Below, one piece after another: positions 22,306 to 34,210 of a DNA stretch of 64,000 nucleotides. Within the stretch, counting starts at the first letter, position 1. Each line of letters opens with the position of its first letter. The notes under the pieces were generated by a model that was not told where the DNA came from, did no database searches, and was given only the letters and a program-made list of their open reading frames with translations. The position numbers were made by a program, and so were the translations under genes. This DNA comes from Liolophura sinensis (taxonomy: Eukaryota; Mollusca; Polyplacophora; Chitonida; Chitonidae), in the NCBI RefSeq assembly GCF_032854445.1, contig NC_088303.1, positions 36,251,265 through 36,315,264 of the forward strand. The letters are read 5' to 3'.

Positions 22306-24214
22306 ATGTACACGTAGTCCACCTTAGCATGTCAAGGATATTTTATTTTTAAGATCACACTGTTAAATGAAAACCTGGATGGAAACATAAGTATATACAT
22401 ACATGTATGCACAGTTTATACCAGCTAACAAGCTCTGATGCATCATCATTTTGCCGATATATACATCCAATATTTCAGCTAAAAGAAACAAACAAAAAAA
22501 AAACTGCATTGATAAAATATGTTCTAATTTTCAAAGATATTTTTTGACTGAGAAATATGCAGTTAAATTTTTACATTTTGCTAGGTTGGCTTTAGGAGCC
22601 ATATTTTGATAATAAAATCATGTATACGTAATTTCAAAAAATCTTTAAAAAATGAATATTAATATTTTTACGCACAGTTTTTAATGATCTCTCTGATGAT
22701 TCATTTTTTCATGTTCTCCTCCTTTAATATCAGTATACCATTTTAATCAACTCCACAGGGTTATATACATGGGATAAAGACAGTAGCAAATAGTATTTAT
22801 TATTTACTTATTATTACATACAAAGAGTCCATCTCAGGTTCTTCAAAGTGCCCACTCCGAACCAGTACTATTAATCTTTGCTGATACCAGGGGTTATTAA
22901 TTTCATATCAGAACTTCTCAGTATGCCATCTCTGCTGAAACAATTAAAAACTCTTCGGCAACCCTTCATCTTAGTAACGTGTATGTCATGACTGTCATCG
23001 TTATTCCCGCAGGGGGTGTTGTTAATTTAAACTTCACCTGACCAACGGTCGCTAACGCTGTAAGTGGCCACTCAAGCTGACTTAAGAGGAGTCGGCCTGC
23101 CCGAGGAATCGATCGCTGATTGGCTTCATTCCCTAACCTATCAAACTCGTGGCTATTACATACTGTAATTCTGACTAACACTACGTGCATAACTGTCTAT
23201 ATTCAGACCCTTTGCGGAAATAGCCCAGACTCTGACATTTGTTGTTGCTCTTTCAGGCTTACTATGTGAACAAGTACACCTACAGTACACGAAAAGGTCA
23301 AATGCTCGACCCACATAACACTGAAGGCTTTCATGTAAAACATGTCAGTTTTGCAATTTTCCTAGCAATGTTATCAGTAAATTGGACTGAATAAGTTTAC
23401 TGTAAAAAATAAACAATAACCACCTTTACATCACTATAAATATACTTTCACAACCTTGATATTCTCCACTTTTTCTTTAAAGATAATATTGCCAAAATAA
23501 TTTGAGTTGATTTGATACAATGCAGTAAATGTATCTTGGCCAGATGGTTCAAACAATTTAGACTAAACCAAAAACGAAACTATAGTAGCCTGATTACTAC
23601 TGATCACTGGCACAAAATGCTGCAAGACGTTTTTGTTGGAAAAAATATATATCAGTGAGCATGATGCTCTATCAAGTTTTCTTTCTTTAGGCATCAATTT
23701 CAGATTGTTCTAAGGCAACAACTTGAACAAAAGATTCCACGTATTACTAGGTTCTTCCTTTAGATAAAAACCTTAGCTGGGTGCTTTTTCCTTCTGGCCA
23801 ATGAAGAAGACAGAATTTAAAAAGAAATAAATATTGTGAGAAAAATAAAAAAATAATCGACACCTCAATTAAAATGTCTTTGGAGTAGGGTTCAGTTTGC
23901 GAGGTTTGGTCAGGTTGTGACCTAACAGTGTTTATTGATGGTCTACATAATGTGTACATGAACATGTACAGCCAGGCAGTCAGTAAACCTCTGCTCTCTC
24001 TCTTCATATCTCTAAAGTCCATCTCATCTGAGATAATGTTTTATCCTACAGCGTTCATTCCAGGTGTGTGATACATTAGTGCTGTAATTAACACCCGCTA
24101 TACACACAATTCATGCTGACTAGGCTCCAATTAAACCACTATTGATCTTCCTTGAATAAATGTTTAACGAGAGAGGCTGATGTTAATGAATGAAACTGTA
24201 ATCTCACAAATGCA

Positions 24215-24858
24215 GGTACACAAATGCAAATGTACACACTGTAACCTTGGGAGGACTAGAACCTTAGCTACCACATCAGCTGAATTGTACACAAGTACAA
24301 ATGTACACACTGTAACCTTGGGAGGACTAGAACCTCAGCTACCACATCAGCTGAATTGTACACAAGTACAAATGTACACGATGTAATCTTGGGAGGACTA
24401 GAACCTCAGCTACCACATCAGCTGAGTTGTACACAAGTACAAATGTACACGATGTAACCTTGGGAGGACTAGAACCTCAGCTACCACATCAGCTGAGTTG
24501 TACACAAGTACAAATGTACACAATGTAACCTTGGGAGGACTAGAACCTTAGCTACCACATCAGCTGAGTTGTACACAAGTACAAATGTACACGATGTAAC
24601 CTTGGGAGGACTAAAACCTCAGCTACCACATCAGCTGAGTTGTACACAAGTACAAATGTACACGATGTAACCTTGGGAGGACTAGAACCTTAGCTACAAC
24701 ATCAGCTGAGTTGTACAAAAGTACAAATGTACACGATGTAACCTTGGGAGGACTAGAACCTTAGCTACCACATCAGCTGAGTTGTACACAAGTGCAAATG
24801 TACACGATGTAACCTTGGGAGGACTAGAACCTCAGCTACCACATCAGCTGAGTTGTAC
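24215..24858. repeat. Tandem array, 71-bp unit, about nine copies
   Basis: Each unit carries GTACACAAGTACAAATGTAC, a GTAACCTTGGGAGGACTAG block and CTACCACATCAGCTGA. On the reverse strand each unit contains GAGGTTCTAGTCC, close to a Pol III B-box, preceded at short range by an ACTCAGCTGATGTGG stretch resembling a SINE A-box. The array may therefore derive from a tRNA-like SINE head. Copies are highly alike. Confidence 0.95.
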
Positions 24859-26243
24859 AGAAGTATGTTATGTGCAGGCAGTCTTTCGTTTCTCCTTTTC
24901 ACCTTTTCTCAAAATTTCAATGCATGTACTGAAATAGTGTTACAAAACATGACGCTCTTTCACCACCAAGCAACAGAATACAAAAAAATAAGCCCATACC
25001 GATACGGCAATAGTGGCAGCTCACAAAATGGCTGAAGTTCAGCGGACTGTCCTGTCAACTCTCAGGTCAGTTTCTGGAAGCTAGATGAGCCTTGGACCCT
25101 CACCTCCAACTGGCTGTGATAGCCCCCTTTCATTCACCTTTGGGGGCTGGCTATATAGCCCTTCAGTTGTATTTTTTTTTTTTTTCATCTTGCACATTTA
25201 TATCATCTTCAAGCTCAACAGTTCTGTTTTTCTTAAAGCCTATTATCTGTAATCTGTTGCATATCACATGTCAGTAAACAGTAATATATAGATCAACAGA
25301 TAGATTGACATTCAAACAAATATATATATATACATATAAACTAACCTTTTTATAAACAGATAATCTTTTTTTTCCTTTTTCAAATAATCTATTTTTTTTC
25401 ATTTTCCAAATTTTCTACCTGATGGGCTTGCACATAACAAGGGTTACGAGAAACCTGCGGTCGATTCCTGATTAAAATTCTTAAAAAAATATTTTAAAAC
25501 TAATAGCAGCATAAAACATCAATGCCCAAGCTTTACCATCCATTGTTCTTTTCTCAAAGCTGCACGATCTTTGTGCATATCAATGTAGCGGATTTGACAG
25601 TTAGATTTTTTTAAGCATTGTTTACTTTATAACACACAAACCGTCATGTACATCGCACTCCGTGGAGTTTTATTATCTGTTCACGTATCTCAGCATAAAG
25701 AAGCCAGCTAGCTTACACTCAACCCGAGATCCAAGCAATACGTGGGAGTATGAATAATCCTCCATTTATCCGGCTTTACAAGACACACAAAATATTCAGG
25801 TTTGCCAAAAATGGGAATTACACTGAATCTCAGATTGGCGACTGGTGCCGCATTTGGCAACTAATCACTTTGACTATTTTGAGAAACAAACCAAGGAGTC
25901 AAAGCAAGGGGTCCATTTGTGAGCTGGATTCAAGCCAGATTCATTCCCTGGCTATAGATTCACTGTCTCGCCATGCTGGTGAGTGCTGGAGCTGAAGTAT
26001 AAACTCTGAGCCAGGACTAGGTTCATCCTCCACCGACTCTCCTAGCCTCTGAATCCCTAACGAGCTCCTTATACTGACCCCCCAAGAGATACATGTATAT
26101 ATGTACAATCAATATGACTTTGTGGCAGAGAATGGTAATAATGACCTGCTCAAAACCGTAAAGGTGAACAGAAAAGTCTTATGGTGGACCCAGAACAATG
26201 GTGGCTATAATAGACCTTCAATATGCATTTTGTAGACCATGCA

Positions 26244-27632
26244 GTTACATGTACAAGTGTACACACGGGTATGTCCATTAACAATACAGTCAAGTACATG
26301 TACAAGTGTACACACGGGTATGTCCATTAACAATACAGTCAAGTACATTGTACATGTACAGGTGTACACACGGGTATGTTCATTAACCATACAGTCAAGT
26401 CCATGTACAGGTGTACACACGGGTATGTTCATTAACCATACAGTCAAGTACATGTACAATTGTACACACGGGTATGTCCATTAACCATACAGTCAAGTAC
26501 ATGTACAAGTGTACACACGGGTATGTTCATTAACAATACAGTCAAGTACATGTACAAGTGTACACACGGGTATGTTCATTAACCATACAGTCAAGTCCAT
26601 GTACGGGTGTACACACGGGTATGTTCATTAACAATACAGTCAAGTGCATGCACAAGTGTACACACGGTTATGTTCATTAACCATACAGTCAAGTACGTGC
26701 ACAAGTGTACACACGGGTATGTCCATTAACCATGCAGTCAAGTATGTGCACAAGTGTACACACGGGTATGTCCATTAACCATACAGTCAAGTACATGCAC
26801 AAGTGTACACACGGGTATGTCAATTAACCATACAGTCAAGTACATGTACAGGTGTTCACACAGGTATGTTCATTAACCATACAGTCAACTATGTGCACAG
26901 GTGTACACACAGGTATGTTCATTAACCTTACAGTCAAGTACATGTACAAGTGTACACACGGGTATGTTCATTAACAATACAGTCAAGTACATGTACAAGT
27001 GTACACACGGGTATGTTCATTAACCATACAGTCAAGTACATGTACAGGTGTACACACAGGTATGTTCATTAACCCTACAGTCAAGTACATGCACAAGTGT
27101 ACACACGGGTATGTCAATTAACCATACAGTCAAGTACATGCACAAGTGTACACACGGGTATGTCAATTAACCATACAGTCAAGTACATGTACAGGTGTTC
27201 ACACAGGTATGTTCATTAACCATACAGTCAACTATGTGCACAGGTGTACACACAGGTATGTTCATTAACCTTACAGTCAAGTACATGTACAAGTGTACAC
27301 ACGGGTATGTCCATTAACCATACAGTCAAGTACATGCACAAGTGTACACATGGGTATGTCCATTAACCATACAGTCAAGTACATGCACAAGTGTACACAC
27401 GGGTATGTTCATTAACCATACAGTCAAGTACATGCACAATTGTACACACGGGCATGTTCACTCACCATACAGTAAAGTACATGTACAATTGTACACACGG
27501 GTATGTCCATTATCCATACAGTAAAGTACATGTACAATTGTACACACGGGTATGTTCATTAACCATACAGTCAAGTACATGTACAATTGTACACACGGGC
27601 ATGTTCACTAACCATACAGTCAAGTACTTGTA
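26244..27632. repeat. Tandem array, 49-bp unit, about 28 copies
   Basis: Units read GTACATGTACAAGTGTACAC, then ACGGGTATGTTCATTAACC and ATACAGTCAA. The GTACATGTAC palindrome varies to GTACATGCAC or CTATGTGCAC between copies. A block with the rare ACTATGTGCAC and AACCTTACAGTC variants occurs twice (about 26845-26945 and 27195-27290), showing duplication of multi-unit segments. Open frames here are artefacts. Confidence 0.96.
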
Positions 27633-27668
27633 GGCCAGTTTGGCCATTCTGCCTTTGTACTTAACATT

Positions 27669-27818
27669 TTGATTTATTTATTTATTTGATTAGTGCCTTA
27701 TACGACGGCAGACAGCATTATGGTGGGAGGAAACAAGGCAGAGCCCAGGGGAAACCCACGACCATCCGCATGCTGCTGGCAAACCTTCCCACGTACGGGC
27801 GGAGAGATAGCCAGTGTG
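27669..27818 (-). mobile_element. SINE family A, head lost
   Basis: Tail complement TTTATTTATTTATTTGATTAG, a short deletion of the TTGAGTACGGCG segment, the AGCATTATGGTGGGAGGAAA block and the CCACGTACGGGCGGAGAG block. It ends at GATAGCCAGTGTGACT, before the B-box. Confidence 0.9.
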
Positions 27819-28559
27819 ACTTAACATTTTGGGTTTATCTGTTGTCAAAGCTGTAAATTATATTGTATAAAAAGATTGACAGTGTTTTTTATTTATTTTT
27901 TAGGACTTTATATTTTAACAAAGTATTAAACTTTTTGTGGACAAAGAATTTATGTGTCCAAGATTAAATGTACTGATACCTGCAATTAGAAACTGATTTG
28001 CTAGACTTCTAAATATATCTAAGAACACCTGTGTACAGACCTGTTCTTGTCTTAAATTCTCGTTCTCATACCTGTACATGTAGCTGGTTTGTTCTTAGGT
28101 GTCACTGTGGCCACGTTTACAAAATACTTTGCTATAATAATATTTATCAACCGAAACTCAAGTCAATTTACACTGGCAATCTTTGTTTTTCAAAGGCCTT
28201 CAAACAAGTTACAGGAACATCAGTTCAAACTATCAAATTTCAAACTATCAAACATACATATTAGTGTCATTGCTAGGCGTAAGCCAACCTTACATTACGA
28301 AAAATAAGGCTGGTCTGCAAAGAATTTTTTTTTTTTGTTCTGGCTAATGCAAATTATTTTAAAATCCCAACAAAAACTTTATAGTATGGGTCCCTTCTTT
28401 GGAGTGGCAGTTGATTATCCCTGAGAAAATTAATCTTGGCCCAAATAACCATGCAAGATAAATTTCATTTCCACCTTTTGTGATGACGTGTATTATGGAG
28501 AAAACCTGGCGACTGAAGCACAACAAGTCGTCTAGTACAGTATGTGTTCTAGACAGCAG

Positions 28560-28826
28560 TATGACCCAGAAGCTTCAATCTCACCAATGCAGTCGCTGTG
28601 AGTTCAAGTCCAGTTCACGCTGGCTTCCTCTGCCGTCACACATGGGAAGCCCTACAACCTGCAGATGGTTGTGGGTTCCCTCCAGGCTCTGCCTGATTTC
28701 CTCCCACCATACTACTCACCTTTACTGGCCGCCATCGTCTACAAGTGAAATATTCTTGAGCACAGCGTATAACCCCAATCAAATGAGTATGGTGTAAAAC
28801 ACCAGTCAAACAAAATAAGTAAATAG
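28560..28826 (+). mobile_element. SINE family A, plus-oriented, diverged
   Basis: Contains GTGAGTTCAAGTCCAGTTC (B-box), a shortened central block, TGATTTCCTCCCACCATACT and AAGTGAAATATTCTTGAGC. The end segment is then partly duplicated: a second GTATGGTGTAAAACACCAGT follows the first GCGTATAACCCCAATC. The extreme head is absent. Confidence 0.88.
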
Positions 28827-29020
28827 TACACTATGTAAACTGTACAAAATGTCCTAAGTGCATGGCATGCCTGTTTTAATGTTCAATACAATAACCTAAC
28901 AATTATTAAATCATATATACCTATATAACTTTCATATAACTTTGAACTCTTGCTCAATCCAAAAGAATTTTGGATGACCAGCCAAAGAATACCTTAATTA
29001 CATGCATACTGTACATGTAC

Positions 29021-29191
29021 ACATGTAGTTGTCCATAGGCCAACCACATGTAGTTGTCCATAGGCCAACCACATGAAGTCCATAGGCCAACCACATGTAG
29101 TTGTCCATAGGCCAACCACATGTAGTTGTCCATAGGCTAACCACATGTAGTTGTCCATAGGCCAACCACATGTAGTCCATAGGCCAACCAC
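29021..29191. repeat. Tandem array, 25-bp unit, about seven copies
   Basis: Units of ACATGTAGTTGTCCATAGGC plus CAACC; two units lack the GTTG segment. Open frames on the reverse strand are artefacts. Confidence 0.95.
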
Positions 29192-29543
29192 CGGTAAACC
29201 ATTCCCCAGAAACTGGCAAATCCCTGTACATCCATGCAAGATGTGTGGAGGCAGATTTTACCCCAGGGAGACACTTGTACAGTACCAGATAAATGCCCTT
29301 GGCCTGGTTGTTCATAACTTAATACCAGATTTAACTTCAATCCAAGTTTTCAATTATGTACTGAGCCTATAAAAAATTGTGTAACATTATAATAAATATG
29401 AACTAAAAGGCTGCTGTTATACTTGACTTTGGAGAACTGCATCAGCTGCTGAGTTTGGCTAAAAATTCAAATTTAAATTTAAATACCAGTATTAACTAAT
29501 ACACTTTTGAACAACTGGGCCCTGATTACACAAGTACCTGTAG

Positions 29544-29979
29544 TTGTGCCAGAAGCATGATAACACACAACTGTCTGTGCCAGAAGCATGATAACACACA
29601 ACTGTCTGTGCCAGAAGCATGATAACACACAACTGTCTGTGCCAGAAGCATGATAACACACAGCTGTCTGTGCCAGAAGCATGATAACACCCAACTGTCT
29701 GTGCCAGAAGCATGATAACACACAACTGTCTGTGCCAGAAGCATGATAACACACAGCTGTCTGTGCCAGAAGCATGATAACACACAACTGTCTGTGCCAG
29801 AAGCATGATAACACACAACTGTCTGTGCCAGAAGCATGATAACACACAACTGTCTGTGCCAGAAGCATGATAACACACAGCTGTCTGTGCCAGAAGCATG
29901 ATAACACACAACTGTCTGTGCCAGAAGCATGATAACACACAGCTGTCTGTGCCAGAAGCATGATAACACACAACTGTCT
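29544..29979. repeat. Tandem array, 31-bp unit, 14 copies
   Basis: Near-perfect units of GTGCCAGAAGCATGATAACA plus CACAACTGTCT, differing mainly at an AACTG/AGCTG position. High homogeneity suggests recent expansion or conversion. All three reverse frames stay open across it, because the unit has no stop on that strand. Three overlapping frames of 147-164 residues argue against coding. Confidence 0.97.
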
Positions 29980-31625
29980 ACAATCTAGGCTACTCAGTCA
30001 GGCACTTTATCCATTACATCCTATAACTGGTTTGTTAACATAATAGTGCATTTAGGCCTTACTGGTCAAGGTTTGTGAATTTTAACTAATTTTTGTTTTT
30101 ATCTTATTTTAAAAATGTCTAGTTGCATAATCTCATTTTAGATACTGTTATTGCTGAAAACCACAACTGGTTTAATGTACATGCTCTTGCCACAATATTG
30201 CATAAATACACGTACATAGTACAAGCACTAAGGCGTTACACTGATTCAATGGTATCCAGTAAATGTCCATGCAAGACTAACACTAGCCAGGAAAGTTCTG
30301 CCAAGCACTTGATAAATGTAATTCGCAGACGCACAGCAAAATGACTACCTGGATTGGTACAGACAAACAGATGTGAACACAGCCATTAAGTAAACACACG
30401 AGTATGTGTACTTTACACCAAACACATGGACCGTGAACAAGTAAACAAACACTTTCCCTTTCAATAGGTTATTAGAGTAAGCAAATATCCCTTGTTCAAA
30501 GTGTAACACCTGGTTTGTCACTACTCTGCATTGAAATGCACAAGAAATTTTGGCACTCTGAACACAGTAATATTAACTGTGAATGAAAGAATGAATGAGT
30601 GAATAAATGAATGAGCAATGGACGACATTCATTCTGACAATGGCAGTATTTCAGTCGGATTTTTGCAAGAACTTGTTAGAATCTGAAAACACAGTTAAAT
30701 GTGTGATTTCACCATAAGAATGCATTGCACTCAAACTCTGAATAAACAGGAAACTGATGCTTTTTACACCATTCAAAATGAATGAAAAATACAGTTAAAA
30801 CTCCAAAATATTGTTAAATATTGTTTTTATAAGTAACCTTAAAAATCAGAACAAAACTACGTAAAATAATTAACTTAAGAAATGCCGTGGACCTGCAAGC
30901 AATTCATGCAAGCTTGCCTAAAGGTCTGAGGTCTTAAAATTTTTTTTCACTCCAGAGACTGCAGAGGGAGTGATAATAATGACCACAGTAAATGGTGTAA
31001 ACAACACTACTATACAGTAATGATAATGTCATTATTAGTAATGCATTCAAATTTGCATTATAAGCTTGCAGCTGGGATGAATCAAAACCTCACCTTTACA
31101 CCTGACCCTGATAATACACCTGTACTACCATTACACATACATGTATTTCATTTACTTCTGTACTAACGACTTGTACTTCCCGTTGTATATTATGTACAAT
31201 GATACTGACGACAGTGCTCAAATAGTCCTTGTGGGTTGGCCCTGGGAAAGAACATATGGCTAGGGTCTAATTGTAGGTCACATTTGTACAGTTGGAATAT
31301 CCTTGACAAAACTGATAACAGTTTTCTGAACTCAAAACATTCTATGACAAGCATTAGGAGCTCATGTGTATGCATGAACTGAATGATTTCATGTTGAAAT
31401 GTTTCAAAAGCAAAACTTCAAAAAAAAAAATTCTTTCGCCAGCTGCTCATTTTTTGGGAAGTTCCAGAAAACCAGAAAAGTTCAGCGTCTGATAACATGT
31501 AGGAAAACACCTGCTAAAAGCCTAGATTTTCAGCCTAGGAATCTAAATTTCTACAATGCTGAAGACAAGTAAATGTTTCCCAAAGCCTGAGGGGTAAAAG
31601 TAAAAAAGAACAGGATAGTACTTAC

Positions 31626-32806
31626 TCTGGGTTGAAGATCTTCTCCACGAAGCTCTTCATGAAGCTCATACACTCACGGGTCACCTCGTCCGGCTGACTG
31701 TCCGTGCTGAATGTTGAGCTCCAAGACTTTTCCGACCCCATGGATGTGGACCTGTGGAAGACGACCCCTCCAAATTCAGCGTCTGACGAATCAACACTGG
31801 TGCTGAAGTAACCTTTGAGTTCCTGCTCTGAGGCCGACTCAAAGCTGCTCTGGCTGGGAACAGCTGGCAGGCCTGGAGTTGTACCTGTCAGGCCAGGGGG
31901 GTCACAGTCATCCATATCAAATGATATTAGGTCACCAAAAGGTAGGAGTGTTTTAATTGGCTTGTTGGTTTCGACCTCTGTCCCGTCTGGGAAAACCTCC
32001 ACCTCTTCTACAACCTCGTCTTCCACAAAGTCATCGAAGAGCATTTCGTCTACAGTGCTGGAACGGCGTCGAAGCTTGGTGAATTTTCCCTTGCGTTTAT
32101 CCACATGAACGTCTGCACTGTCCTGTGGGTAGTTGGAGAGACTGGTGTCAGGCTCTCCACTCGACGTACTCTGGCCACTCTGACTGGACAGGTCGTAACT
32201 TCCCGCACCCTGGGTGTGCTGACCATTCTCCCACGGTGGGGACACAACCGCCTCAGAGTCGCTGGCCTTGGGGTAGCTGTCCTTCCGCGAACTCACCAAA
32301 CTGTCCGAGCCTCGTCCGTTGTAGAGTGGCTCATCAAAACTCATGTTAATCCCTGCGGGAATCTCCACCCCACTGTCTGGATATGTACCCGCTGTCGAAC
32401 TAATGTCACCTTGCCAGTCCCCACGACAATTTGTCATCTCATTTGGGGGGTGGATCACCTTCTTTTCACCCTCGTTTCTCGGGCCATTTCTATTTGGTCT
32501 TGGCCCAAACTTTTTCTGGCCCGCAGATCCTGGTCTAACTTTAGGTTTGGAACTGCCTGTGTTGTCATTGTAAGTCTGTGGAGTTGTGGACATATCCTCA
32601 TTACCACCATCCAAACTACTTTCACTGCTACTTGTCTTCAGAAATGTCGTCTCGAATTTGGAAGAAATATCACTGAATAAACCGTTCTTCTTCGCTATGA
32701 CCGAACTAAAAAATTTTGATGTTCCCTCAGAGAAACTCTCAGACAATGAGCGTCTCTCATCGCTGCTTCCATCAGAGTCTTTTCTGCGCCGGCGTCCTAT
32801 ATCCAT
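31626..32806 (-). CDS. KIAA0513: KIAA0513 homologue, coding exon 1 (start codon and N-terminal 393 residues)
   Basis: The start ATG is at 32806-32804 in a strong ACCATGG context, with an in-frame TAA three codons upstream. The frame appears to end in TAA right after FVEKIFNPE. That TAA is part of a CCAGA|GTAAGT donor, so the exon ends at 31626 with two bases of a Glu codon left over. The protein is Ser/Thr-rich and looks disordered to about residue 375. It has an RRRSS basophilic kinase-type site (246-250), an acidic stretch (257-275) and a GDLISFD segment (291-297) reminiscent of the vertebrate LIDFG region. ECMSFMKSFVEKIF (about 378-391) begins the conserved SBF1/SBF2-type domain, shared with myotubularin-related MTMR5/MTMR13. 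The molecular function of KIAA0513 is not established, and I do not assign one. The N-terminal part is much longer than in vertebrate proteins. Identity rests on all five exons together. Confidence 0.9.
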
Positions 32807-32905
32807 GGTAACCCTTTATCCAGACTTTCCTCTGCTTAAATTCCAAACACACCTATATGTGGCCCTAAAACAGCCATGAGTGCCTCTTTCTGCCACAGTG
32901 TACAC
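32807..32905 (-). other. Probable 5' UTR part of coding exon 1
   Basis: A TTTTGCAG acceptor (complement of 32906-32913) precedes 99 bases leading to the start codon. They contain an in-frame stop, so the segment is untranslated. The acceptor is inferred from its fit to consensus and from the distant promoter-like region near 42 kb. Confidence 0.55.
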
Positions 32906-33195
32906 CTGCAAAACACGAATATCATAAATTTCAAACTTCAAAACAAGAACATGCCTAATTACATGAGTACTTCATTCAGACAGTTTGTACTAAATTTTAC
33001 AGTTACATTTTACAGTACATCTCATAGGCCACTCGATACAATGGTAATGTTGGTAATTTAAATTAGAAATGATTGGATGTAAGGGCCACAGTTATGCTAC
33101 AAGTTTAGAGCTTAACTTTATCTTGTTAACAAATCTCCATTGCACACTGGATCAAATCCGATCTACAAATACATCAGTTTTTAACATGATTATGT

Positions 33196-33288
33196 GATTT
33201 ACACATGATTTATACCTTGATTTAGACATGTTTTATACCTTGATTTACACATGTTTTATACCTTGATTTACACATGTTTTATACCTTA
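33196..33288. repeat. Short tandem array, 23-bp unit
   Basis: About four copies of CACATGTTTTATACCTTGAT plus TTA, the first diverged. Confidence 0.93.
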
Positions 33289-33946
33289 CTCCTCCCAGAG
33301 ATTGTGTTTACAAGGAAATGGGTGAGGGCCCAGTTCACGCACTGAGGAGCTACAAACCTTGTTAACCTGTATGCATGTATCACTATGTTCAGTACATGTC
33401 CCTTGATGCGATGGCAAACCAAAAGTCCTCCAGCTGGAATTTATCAGACAGTGACTGCTATTGTCATTCATTCAAGCTTGCAAAGGATTCATGAAAACGG
33501 AAAACTTCAGATGTTCTAATCAACATGCAATCTTATAGTGAAAGCACTTAAACACATGGCAGCCCAACTTGAGGAAGCCATGGAATGCTCCAAGAAGGAT
33601 CTTAACATCACATTTGAGACAGTGAGGTAGTAAACATAGATATATGCCCAGTGTTCAATAAAAAGAAGATTTGATCACATAGTTCAATATGTAAATAGGG
33701 GTCTTTCACATGGTTAGATAGATACCCGTGTATTTAAAGTGGGTAATTTAGGACTTTGAAAGTTCAAGCAGTAATGTCACTGTTTTTACAAGCCAATTAT
33801 ATAAAAAAAGAACTAACAAACTAAAACATACCCTAGCTAATGATCTTAAATCTTAGGCTTCTGAAAATGAACATATTCTCATGACGAAGTGAATTTGTGA
33901 TAAACTACAGTAAATTTGAGTTCAATTGTAAACTGTGCATACAATT

Positions 33947-34210
33947 TATTTATTTATTTAACTGAGGTTTCACACGGTAAATAGGAATATTCCACTTATT
34001 AGATGACGGCCAGCATTATGGTGGGAGAAAACTGGGCAGAGCCTGGCAGAAACCCACCACCATCCACAGGCTGCTGACATATCTTCCCACATATGGCCGG
34101 AGAGGAAGCCAGCATGAGCTGGACTTGAACTCACAGCGATGGCATTGGTGATAGGCACCTGGGTCATTGCGCCACCATGGCAAGCGAACCTCCTGGGCCA
34201 CGGGGGCCCC
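33947..34210 (-). mobile_element. SINE family A, near full length, diverged
   Basis: Reverse copy from the TTTATTTATTTATTTAACTG tail through TTATGGTGGGAGAAAACTGG, the B-box complement GGACTTGAACTCACAGCGAT and a head ending GGGCCACGGGGGCCCC. It carries a small insertion in the head. Confidence 0.92.

Larger units (their letters stand above)
16745..31625 (-). other. Intron 1 of the coding region, KIAA0513 homologue (14.9 kb)
   Basis: Starts with GTAAGT at 31625 (complement). It carries eight tandem or dispersed repeat blocks and several SINEs, listed separately. Stretches 17000-17540, 17945-18160, 18215-18950, 19865-22160, 22310-24210, 24865-26240, 27835-28555, 28830-29015 and 29985-31620 hold no feature I can name. 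Minor items are three 16-bp repeats near 18162-18212 (GACAGGGATACTA) and poly-T/A runs at 20558-20572 and 25170-25185. Confidence 0.75.

Noticed and set aside
24215-27632. Regularly spaced repeats resembling a CRISPR array
   Set aside because: Units are directly tandem with no unique spacers, and the context is a eukaryotic intron.
29479-29973. Reverse-strand open frames of 147-164 residues with repeated CVIMLLAQTA/VLSCFWHRQL peptides
   Set aside because: They are three overlapping registers of the same 31-bp tandem unit, which has no stop on that strand. There is no splice or homology support.
31815-32680. Plus-strand frames of 97-191 residues opposite the large coding exon
   Set aside because: Antisense shadows of the KIAA0513 coding exon, which has homology and phase-consistent splicing on the minus strand.
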